A program made the translations under genes and the position numbers. From Cyanoderma ruficeps (taxonomy: Eukaryota; Chordata; Aves; Passeriformes; Timaliidae): a DNA stretch of 64,000 bases. Of the stretch, positions 42,101 to 52,108 are shown piece after piece; the first letter of the stretch is position 1, and every line of letters starts with the position of its first letter. The notes under the pieces are model-generated. The model did no database searches. It was not told the origin of the DNA and was given only the letters and a program-made list of their open reading frames with translations. The stretch lies in assembly GCA_008694505.1 (NCBI GenBank), contig VZDJ01000623.1, forward strand, positions 9,181,112 to 9,245,111, read 5' to 3'.

Positions 42101-44201
42101 TGTCTTAACACATGAACCAGATGTACTATTATGTTCTTTGTTCTTCCCTAAAGAGGGGATGAGCTGATTATTTATCTCCAAACAATAGGAGTTCATGTAC
42201 CACAGTGAAGAATTTTTTTTAATTGGGGAGGCAATCACTAACAAGCTTCAGCTGCAACTGCTTGATGTAAACACAGCACAAATTTGTTCCTGAAGTATTA
42301 AACGATGTTCCTTCCAGTAAGTACATGAAACCAATTTCTAAATAAGTGTGTAAAGAAAGGGATGGAAAGGACAGAGTTTGGAAGGAGGAAAACTCTATTT
42401 TGTCTTTCATGTATTCGTATTTACTTCTTTTCATACACTAACACATTTTCATAGATAAGTTAAGATTTGAAGCTTCAAATACTGTTTACAAATAACGTGC
42501 CGAGAGAACAGAAGTTAAAGAAACTGTTGGTTGATACAACACATTCCCTATGCTATATAGAATGCAACCTAAGACATGTGAAAGGCACAAGGGAATATAA
42601 AACATGTTCACAGGGCCAAAAGAATACTTTGTGAAAGTTATTAACAGATGCGCAGAGTATAGATAAACTCTTCATCACTATGTAGCAAATTTACATACCT
42701 ACCTCAATCACAATTTCTATATAATTATATACTGAAAAGTACAGATTTACCATAAATCAATTTTACAAAGCCTTAAACATAGCTACTTCCTGGTGAGCAA
42801 ATTCTTTGGGACATGCTACACAAATAAAAAAACTAAGATCAAAAAGCCAGGAAGTTTAGATATTAGTAAACTGTTCCAGATAAGATATTTAGGAATTCAC
42901 TTTGTCTTCCTTATAAACTTCATCTTATCTGAAGTCCCCACTACCACTTCCTTCTCAATAGTCTTTCCCCTGTCATAACCAAAATTTCTTCCATAAAACT
43001 AGTTTTCAATAATTCTCAACTATTTGTCTTCTTAAATACACTGTTTTTAAGACAGAGTAAATGTCAAGCTAGGACCTCTTACTATAAGCTTTTCAGAGAA
43101 ATAAGCTAAGTTTTCTACTTTAAATTACTGTAAAGAAAGAACTCAGATAGAATAGAATTTGATTAAGAAAGCCTCCTAAAAATTGCAAAACTGTATTATC
43201 AATATACCTCCAAAGATGAAAATAAGACTAAATTAGGTCAAACAACATAATATAGGTAAAACACTATTAGTTTTTCTAAAAGATCTTTTCTGCATCAATT
43301 AAAATTAGGAGGAATCAAGCATGTCAGTCTCTTCACAATTTTAATTAGAAAGTACTGCTTTAAGTAATCATACTTTTATTTTTATTCACAACTATGCTCA
43401 GAGTTGAAAAAAATAGTCAGCTATTTGGTTAAAAGTAATGTTTTCTCCTTTCTTTTTGCTTAACAGCAGGCTCTCTCAAGCTGCCATAGTCGGTGCTAAA
43501 GTGCTAACTATATCACCATGCTGTGCATCACATTAACTTCCCATTTCAGCTCATCAGTTTCTGCCAGATTAGTCCAGTAACCAGTAACAGAAAATGAGAA
43601 AATGGGAGTTATTTATTACCTCGTATCACCACCTTCCCTAACTTACAGAAAATCAGCAGAGTACTGAGATCAATACAATTCAGTACAATGAGATCAATAG
43701 ATTACTACACTTTCTAACCAATATGCAGATCCAGGAAAATAAAGGGTGTCAGATGCATAATATACCTACAAAAGGATATAGGATCAAAACCAGTTAGGAT
43801 CAAATACAACAGTAATAATATAAAATTGTCTAAAAAAACCCTCACAGTTACAAATCGACAACTGCTAAAAATGCTGTTCTAACAATACAAAAAAAAAAAA
43901 TCTTTTAGGTATGGGCAACCACGAAGCCATGGGATCAAAAGGTTGTACTACAAACCCAGTTGGACAATAAACATGCAGGGATATAGAGATTATATATGAA
44001 TGCTGTGTGAGACATGTGACATTATAGAAGACTAACAGATAGTCTGTGCTGGCAAGATGTGTCTTATGTATCTTCACTACACACTGAAAGAGGAGGGGAA
44101 GTTTATTTTGACCAGTAATGAAAATGAGATAAGCCCACAATCTATGGTTTATATTTGCTCATTCCTGTCACTGGGAAGCTCTAAAGATCCCAGACTGACC
44201 A

Positions 44202-44227
44202 GATAGAGAGGTATATACCTCTCTATC
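44202..44227. repeat. Perfect 26-bp palindrome
   Basis: GATAGAGAGGTAT is followed directly by its reverse complement ATACCTCTCTATC, with no spacer and no mismatch. It is intronic in ORC5. Zero-spacer palindromes of this length are uncommon in a given sequence by chance. I see no surrounding transposon ends. Confidence 0.93.
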
Positions 44228-45671
44228 CATAATTTATTCTATAATATCTTTAGAATTATATGTAATTCTAAATAGTTCTCATGAAGGAAAAAAAAAGTAA
44301 GCTTTTAAGACCTTTTCCCATATGGTTCATTTTTTTTTGTAAAAGTAAATGCTTCCCCCTGCATGGAATTATAGCAGGATCATTCCAGAGATGACAACTC
44401 CTGTGGTCAGAATGGATTAAGCTGTGCGATTTTATGTACCTTGCTCTGAAGCAAGAGGACAGTGAAACGCAGTCATTTTCAGGTTAAATCAATAGAGCAG
44501 AAGCAGAGGCTGATGACATTCTCTCTTGTAATTTTAGAACTCAAGAAGTGATAAAAATAAGGAAATACATAAGAATGTATTTGCTTGTATTCCAGAAACA
44601 AAATTTGAGAAAATCTACATACACAATCAACACCAAGAGAAATGTAACTTTTATAATCATCTCCATTCTGAATATTCACTACTGAATGATTCCACCTTTC
44701 TACAATGTATAAAATAATTATTCAAATATATCAACATTTTTGCAAACATCTGTTCAACTCCACCAAATCTTAGTACCATCTAATGGATGTATAAAGCAAA
44801 GACACTCTCTAAAATCAGATGCATGATACACTTGATTTTCTTTTGAATCAGTTTGCAATATCACCTGTGAGATAGGAAGGGTTTTTTTTAAACATTCAAC
44901 CAGACAACAAGAAATCTCACTGCAATAAAAACTTTGGTCATGAAGGTCTACGTGCTAAGTTCATTTGAGAATAGGACAGAAATATATTCTTCCAAAGTCA
45001 TCCCCCACACTGATATAGTCAATGTCTGTTATGAATGTCTCAATTATTTCAGGTAAAATTTTAGCAACAATTCTATCCATTTATCCCAAAAAAGAACAAG
45101 CACAGCACTTGTGGAATTTCAGAGTAACAGGGAAGGAAAGGAAGGTGGTTTAACAGATTGAGCAAGAACTTTCATTTTTCCAGCATTTCATTTATTAAAA
45201 AAAAATTAAAAATTAATCTCCTAACTGACATATAACATCTTGTACTGACAAAAGAAGAATATGGTCTGTATTTCTTGCATACTGTAAAATAAAAATGGCT
45301 CCACTTATCTTTGTTCTGCTTCATTGTAAGGCCTCTTAGGGAACAGTGGAGAACAACACACATTTTAAACCAGACCTTTTTCTGTAGAAATTCACCTACC
45401 TGCTCAGTTTTTAAATGAAGAGTATTCTATTAGTTTTAAATAACAATGTTAAAACCAGATGCAAAATATTCCTATGAGCAATCCCTGCAACAGCAAGGAA
45501 AGCTGGAACACAATACAGCTGATCTAGCAAAAATGAGTAATTCTTATTCTGTCAAGAGTTGTCAAATGTGGAATGAAAAACTTTGTATTTTTAAACATTA
45601 ATACAATCTGAGCTTGTAGAAGCGATTAAGTGCTTTCCACTTTTTTTTAAAAAAATTGTTAAGTTGACAGT

Positions 45672-45725
45672 ATTCATAGACTCAAAGCACAGAACTATAG
45701 AATCATAGAATCAAATTCCTCTTCA
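45672..45725 (-). mobile_element. Short CR1 3' terminal fragment
   Basis: The plus strand carries 'actatagaatcatagaatca', which is the reverse complement of the CR1 terminal 'tgattctatgattctat' repeat. A few tens of bases of diverged 3' sequence accompany it. Only the very 3' tip survives or was inserted. Confidence 0.7.
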
Positions 45726-48700
45726 TCAAATTGCTACATCAAGGGAATGTAACATAATGCAGTAACAGAGTTACAGCTATAATTAGGATGTGGGTATTTG
45801 GTGTCCAGAAAGACTGTGACGTATATAAGCCATAATACAAATCAGGTAAGTAGATAACAAAACCAGGCATCTTTCCAAACTTGAAATTGAAGTTTTTACC
45901 ATAGCTGTCAATTTACAAATAAAGGGCAGTTTAAACATGAAATTGTCATTTTTCAGATTGTCATCTGAAAAAGAAAGTCATAAAGCATGCTTCCAACACA
46001 ACAGGGACTAAGAAATCCTGCAGGTAAATTGCCTCATACTGTTCCAGTTTACATAAAATATACTAGATATTCCCTATTCTATTCATGTAAGGCAAACAAC
46101 AAAGCAAGAAAAAAGAAAACAAATCTCTCCAAATTCTTACATTTCAAGAAAGGGCACTTTTTTCTTCTCTTAATTACATTCCTCTGGCTCTCTCCAGCTG
46201 GAACTGTTACGTATATCAGTGGTCTGTATGTTTCTCATAGACCCATATCATATTGGCTCTTAACACACTACTCAAAATCTCAAATCTGCATTTATTTTAA
46301 CTTCAGATGGAAAGTTCTTACTCTTTGGACAACAATTTGCAATACTATTTATCTTTACAACAGATTGAAAAAAATTTAGGTTTGTTAGCCTTCATTCCAA
46401 ATTCTTACACATTTATAACTAAATTAGTTCTATGAATTTGTGATACTCTTAAGAAAATTCAAATGCTTTTCTCAGATCCAGCATCAAAGAGATAAGAAAT
46501 ATCTAATAAATGAAATACAGACTATGTGTAAGATACCTGATGTGTCTCTATATTCTCATAAACAGCCTTCCTAGAAATCTCTGATTCCAAATGCATTAAA
46601 GTCAGAAGTAAATTCTAACTATACAACTATCTGGAAATATTTGCCAAATATAATGAGTAATATTAAAATCAAACCTGGGATGACCTAACTTTAGTGCATT
46701 AGAATAAAAATGTAAACAGAACTGAAGTTACTGATTAGTTACTTATGTGGTAGTTTTCAGCTATTATGTACTGTGTGAAGTTATCCTAGATGTTTTTTCC
46801 AAATATTCAGGGAAGTATTACCAGATATAAAAGATGCAAAAGTATGCAAGACAAAGGCTTAATTCCATTTTACCTTGGATAACATCATAGCTCAAAACAA
46901 CAAGTAGAACTAATAAATCCTCTTCATGAAAAGCTATTTCACAAGAAAGCAAAAGCAAGATAAAATGCTTAGAAAATGAAAAATGATCAGGAGAACTGAA
47001 TTGACTTGAAGAAGAAATTACTCAATGGTTTTGGTAGAGGAAAAAACATTGGTAAATTTTGGCTTGTAAACTATAACAACAATATTCACTTGCTCAATGA
47101 TTGTGATATGGACAGCCCTTGTCCTCTTCAATGTAAAACAACCTCATTTAAATTAAGTTGGTGCTGATAATTCTTGCCCAATGCTTTGTGCATAAATTCA
47201 TTTGTGTCCTGTACATTTTTATGAAGAATATTATGTTGTATTTCTGTCTATTTTCTGTATGAAGCCTAAAATGAAATACTACTCTTATACAAACCAGGAC
47301 TGAATAACCCATGGAACCTTTGCAGAATGCACTTTCAGGAGGCTTTACAAAGTTTCTTTGTATCCCTCCATTCTGTTGTAATTGCCCTTGGACACAATGA
47401 ATATTTCCTATTCTGCACAGTGGCTCCAAATGGGGACACAAATAATTCTCCTGGTTGCTCCTGCTGTACCAAGTAAAGAAACTCTAAGACTCCTCTGTTA
47501 TTGTAGGATGCAGACTGCATGACCCCAGAGTCACTGTTTTCAGCACTGTGTGAAAGTGCATATGCATCTTTTCACCATTTTCTCCATGTTTTACCCCTTG
47601 AAACCCTTCAGCCACATGCTGAGCCATACATCCAAAGAGACCATCAGCTGTGTAAGTTCTGTCCCAGCACAGAATGTACTGCCCACTGGTGATTGCAATA
47701 TCATCTTCGGTTTGTTAAATTATTACACAAAATTGTATCTGAAGAAAAACATTTTATGAACTCTTCCACTCAAATGGCTCCAGAAATCAATAGTTCTCTA
47801 ACCTCCAACCTCTTAGTTTAAAAAATAAGCAAATAAATTTAAACAAATTCAGTAACCTGTTATACTAATACACAATTATGACAAATTAGTAAGAAAAACA
47901 GTGATTTTTCTGGAGAAAAGTGGACACTGGGAACTTCTCAAATGAATACAAACAATTCATGTACGTACTGAGATCAAGAAGGTATAACTAAAACCTCCAA
48001 ACCTTACATCAACTTTGTCCCAAAAAATCCTCGCTGGATGTGTGAAAAGTTTGATTAAAAAGAGCACAAACTCAAGAGAAATTTCAACTTTTAAGGGAGC
48101 AACTAAAAAATTGTCATTTGCAGAAGTGGAAATTTGCTTCCCCCAACCTCCCCATGTTACTCTCCTGTACTGGTTAGTGAGGAAAACAAAAAATGAATGA
48201 GCCCAATTCTATCTCCTGTAATCTAATTACAGCAAGAAGTTACACCAGAAGTTGTTTAGTTTTCTATTGGTTGCAAAGATCAGACTTGTAAAATAAACAT
48301 GCTAATTCTTGGTTTGAAATAAAGTAAGAGACCATTTTAAAGGTTGCAATATCAAAAGGCAAAAGATTAAGATTCAAATTCTAAGTTGAAAATCTATTTA
48401 GAAAAATGAAACATTTTCAATAAAACCTGCCATTAAGGGGAAAAATGAAATTTTGCTGCTCATTAGCATAGAAGTTTCACTTTTGAAAAGCTAATAACCA
48501 AAATTTTCATGTGAATAGAAACTACACAGAAAAACAAGAAGCAATAAGAAATATCACAAAATCAGCAAGTGACATCTTAAAGCAGCTGCTAGTCCTTCTT
48601 GAATCTTGACTGTGATTGTTGATCAACTTTAAAGCTAAGACATGCTATTTGCTGATAGTACACGGGGAGAATTAATATGCATTTGGTTCATGTACAGCCT

Positions 48701-50331
48701 TTGAGTTTGCAAATTAAAGAGCACATAAAATTAATCATGAATCAGTTAAGAAGCCAAATATTTGACATAAACATTTTAAACTTCTGTACAATTTCATAAC
48801 TATTTCAATGCTGAACACACGAACAAAAAAAATTAAGATTGTGTTAGCTAACAGTAAAATGTATCAGTACTGCTAAGGATAAGCCAGTTCCTAAATATTT
48901 ACTTTGTTTGAAAAATGTATTTACAGAACAACCAATGACAAAAATCAGTGAAATGCAAATTGTTTTAAACTATTCAAGAAAGAAAAGCAATTAAATATTA
49001 TGCCTAGTTTAAACTACTTTCCAAGCCTATTTTAAATTCTGTTGTAATTTTTATTGCTTTGCAGTGGGATTTCAATATTTTTAATTAAAATAATTAATAA
49101 TTAAAAATAGCTCAATTAGCTATTTAAAAACTGCTTCATAACTAAAAAGTCTTAAATAATCTATCAAATTTAATTTTTGTGTAAATATTTTAATTTCAAG
49201 TTCTTTGCTCTACCCCAGTCATGATTATATACATTTTTTAATATCTTTATAGCTTACGCTCCAGATATTCAGAAAATAAAGAATTACAACTATTCTTTGA
49301 TAACACTGCCACCTAGTGCAAACTCTAAATTAGAACAAAGCATCTCACTGAACTTGTTCGTTCTGTGGTTCAGTCTAAGGTGGAACTATATTCTCTACAA
49401 ATTGTTGTTCCAGTACTCCTTAACTGTACCTTGGAATAATGACATTTGTTCTCCTACCTGGAATGCCTGTTAAATATGCAGCTACACTAATTTGAAAATA
49501 CCCTGTAAAATATTGTGATATAATACATTCACATCTAGTGTTGGCTTTTGATAGCCAAAAATAAGGGAATACAAAGCTACCATTCTAAAAAACAAACACG
49601 GATGTTCCTAGAACTTTACATGAATGCAGACAATAAATTGAAATATTACTTGGCTAAATTTGATACCTAACAAGGAAAGGTGGAAAATATTTCAGTAAAT
49701 TAAAATTAATTACAACTGGAGAGAAGGAAGAAATTGAGGATTTCTAAGCTGGAAATCATATCCAAGAATCAAATTGATAGTAGAAAATAATCTTTATTTT
49801 TGCAGAATTAGTCACTTGACAAACCCAGAGCTCTAGAGAAAATACTAGTTACTTAATTCCACTCACTTCTATAGCTATGCTGCCATCTAGTGAAACGAGA
49901 CACTCACACTTCTCTTCAAGACTTAAATTTTGTCCAAATGAAAAACAGTAGGTACATGTACCACAGCAAACATTGTTCACCTGTAAGCACCTTATTCCCT
50001 CTATTTCCTCTTCACCACTGTGCTTCTGTAACACTTGATACAAGGTGGTGATACACGTAATTTTGGCCATGGGACAGTGAACATATATACACCTAACCTG
50101 AAATGCAAACAGGCTTACCGACTTCAGTGAGAAACCAAGAAGCTGATCAGCACAGACCACAGGATCAGGGAAAAGTTATCTATCAGCAGATTTCAGACCA
50201 TTACACAGATAAAGTTCTGGATTCACAGCTAGTAATACAGATAAATATTACTCTGAACTTTTGATTTAAATTACCTGCTGTGGTTGTTCTTTTATTATAT
50301 TTAATTAAAATTCTGACTTACAAAAAAACAT

Positions 50332-50356
50332 TTAAACATAACATAGTTATGTTTAA
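50332..50356. repeat. Hairpin with perfect 11-bp arms at edge of the retroviral fragment
   Basis: TTAAACATAAC, loop ATA, GTTATGTTTAA. It lies directly at the left limit of recognisable retroviral similarity and about 20 bases left of where C depletion begins. Confidence 0.9.
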
Positions 50357-51540
50357 GCAGCTTGATCTACCTGCTTTGGTGTTTTTTAGTGGTTTTATTT
50401 TTGGGGATATGGGTATTTATATGATGGATTTTTATAGGTAGTTTTTTTATTTGAGCGGTAAATTTTTTTTTTTGGTAGTTTAAATTGGGGTTTTTTTGCT
50501 GTTAATTAGGTTTTTTTAATTTTTTTATAGCATATTGGTTATTATTTATGAATTAGTGTAGAGGTAGAGTTTTGGTTTGGGTTTTTTTTGTAGTTTGTGT
50601 GATTTGTTGTGTGGGGTTTTATATGGTTGTTTTTTATTTTTGGTTTATTTTTATAATGTGACAGGAACTGTCAGTGAAAAGAGTGTAGTGTGGGTTTTTT
50701 GCTGGCAGTTGGTTGTAAGGTGGAGTTTTTTTAGTCCGTGTTATTTGTTTTAGTTTTTTTTTAATTTGTGAGATTAAAGTTTTTATTTTTAGGTTAATTT
50801 CTAATTATTTTTAAAATTTGAGGGTGATTTAGTTTTTTAATATGGGCGTGCTGTGTAATGAGAGTAATTTATTTATTTTATGTAGTATTGGTGGTATGGT
50901 GGGTAGAGGGAACTTTTGTTTTAAACATTTATTTTAGTACTGGTAGTTGGGGTGTCAGGAGGAGTTGTGTTTTAGTGTTTATTATTTTTGAGGTAGTTTG
51001 GATTTTTTTTATAGGCTGCTAAATTTTTTTTCTCTTGGAGTGTAGCTGGCTTTAGATTTTTTGTAGTTTTGATTTTAGAATTTTAGTGGTTGGTTTTGAG
51101 GGTTTTTTAGGTATTTTTTCTTAAAGGTTTTAGGATAGATTATGGCTCCCAGCTGCAGAGCAGAGCACATTTTTTATATTTGGTTTTGTTTTGACTGGGT
51201 TAAGGGTTACGGCATGAGCAATTTTTTGCTTGATTTGGGTAAAGGTGTGTTGCTGTTTAGGGCCCCAGTGGAAAGTGGTTTTTTTGTGGGTGACTAGGTA
51301 GAGAGGGTTTACAATTTGGTTGTATTTAGGGATATGCATTTTTTAAAAATTTATGGTATTTAGGAAAGTTTCTGGGGTTTTTTTGTTGGTTGGTGGAGAT
51401 ATTGTTGTGATTTTGTTGATGATATTAGTGGAAATTTGATGTTGTTTATTTTTTTACTTAATTTTTAGGAATTGGATTTTTTGAGTAGATTTTTTCATTT
51501 TTTTATAGTAAATTTAGTTTTTAGCAGTATTTGGATGATT
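50350..51540 (-). pseudogene. Hypermutated endogenous retrovirus pol fragment (RT end to RNase H)
   Basis: Read on the minus strand, this is a decayed retroviral pol segment. The longest open piece (51130-51339, 69 codons) has the RT thumb/connection signature, including 'WGPKQQHTF' and 'QIKQKIAHAV'. Further along, an RNase H-type 'LFTDSS' motif is at about 50661-50681, 'LYLYTNS' at 50549-50569 and 'HHINTHIP' at about 50403-50426. On the plus strand C is nearly absent (50 of 1140 bases between 50401 and 51540) while G remains abundant, so the coding strand has suffered massive G-to-A change. In-frame TAA codons (for example at 51130-51132 and 51121-51123) fit TGG converted to TAA, and RNase H Asp positions at 50552-50554 and 50415-50417 read Asn. 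The two main Asp motifs are about 39 residues apart, less than the usual 55-60, so an internal deletion is likely. No gag, integrase or env is recognisable. The fragment cannot encode a functional enzyme. The virus class is not certain from this piece. Confidence 0.88.
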
Positions 51541-51549
51541 TTTTTTTTT

Positions 51550-51957
51550 TAAGGTATAGAACACACAGCACACACAGAACAGATGATTGGGGATACAGGT
51601 ATTATAGTTACTCTAGGACATTCCACTCTTTATTATTATATTGTTAATTTGTTAAAATTAATTGAATTTTAACTTGACAAACATATACATTATATATACA
51701 TATATTTATATAAGAATAATATACAGATAATGGCAGTGACATTTAACAAAAGGTGATATTTATACATGGTTTTTAGTTAACAATTTTTTTAGATTTTTTA
51801 TTTAACAATTTTTTTTAGAGTTTTTTGAGGTATACATTGTGTTGTTTCATTTTTTTGCATCACTTACTATGTATAACTTGGTTTTTGAGCAAAGTCAATT
51901 TTATGGATGTGTTTGTTTAAATTCTTTGTAAATTTTTTGTAAATTCTGGTAAATTCC
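51550..51957 (-). mobile_element. Possible LTR-like segment upstream of the pol fragment
   Basis: On the minus strand this segment has AATAAA (51629-51634). A GT-rich tract ('ctgttctgtgtgtgctgtgt') follows, the arrangement seen around the poly(A) site of an LTR. Its right half (about 51770-51910) has long T runs like the edited block, while 51555-51770 keeps normal C. I cannot find a matching second LTR, clear TG...CA ends, a primer binding site or a target-site duplication, and pol would follow with gag missing. The LTR label is therefore tentative. The alternative is ordinary AT-rich intron sequence. Confidence 0.35.
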
Positions 51958-51997
51958 AGAAACTAAAAAGCAAGTAAGAAAGTAAGTACACACTCAC

Positions 51998-52108
51998 CTG
52001 GGAAAATATATTTGCAGTTGGAGCAACTCTGTTGTCCACAATACTATATAATATTGCTAACAATCTGTCCAGGGGAAATGGCTTTGGCCCAAGGAGGTGA
52101 TTGCTGGT
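51998..52108 (-). CDS. ORC5: ORC5 coding exon ([14 protein letters not shown])
   Basis: Acceptor 'tttctgttgcag' is followed by 37 whole codons and the strong donor GTGAGT. The encoded residues include [20 protein letters not shown] and [17 protein letters not shown], almost identical to vertebrate ORC5. It is 111 bases, phase 0 at both ends. The intron that follows begins with the retroviral insertion region: the possible LTR starts about 40 bases after the donor. Confidence 0.98.

Larger units (their letters stand above)
18549..51997 (-). other. ORC5: ORC5 giant intron (about 33.4 kb)
   Basis: The boundaries are set by the donor GTGAGT at 51997 and the acceptor CCCATAG at 18549. The interval carries CR1 fragments (29190-29532, 33291-33660, about 45672-45725), palindromes, a tandem repeat at 39121-39161, an unassigned open frame at 30254-30655 and the hypermutated retroviral fragment near its right end. 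Apart from these, the AT-rich sequence shows nothing I can assign. A GC-richer stretch at 34200-34830 (143-codon minus-strand frame at 34397-34828) has no recognisable product. Confidence 0.9.

Noticed and set aside
49849..50160. 103-codon minus-strand frame as a missing ORC5 exon
   Set aside because: ORC5 residues continue without a gap from exon 51998-52108 to exon 18436-18548, so no coding exon is missing here, and the translation does not resemble ORC5.
51130..51339. Open frame with strong retroviral pol similarity as a live gene
   Set aside because: It is bounded by stops, embedded in a hypermutated and truncated segment, and lacks the rest of the enzyme. It is treated as part of a dead pol fragment.
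50375..51540. GT-rich, T-run-rich block as a satellite or low-complexity repeat
   Set aside because: There is no periodicity, and the minus strand reads coherent RT connection and RNase H motifs across more than 1 kb. The composition is better explained by base editing.
50375..51540. CpG methylation decay as the cause of C loss
   Set aside because: That process would also remove G on the same strand, but plus-strand G remains high, and C was lost in all contexts except mainly after G.
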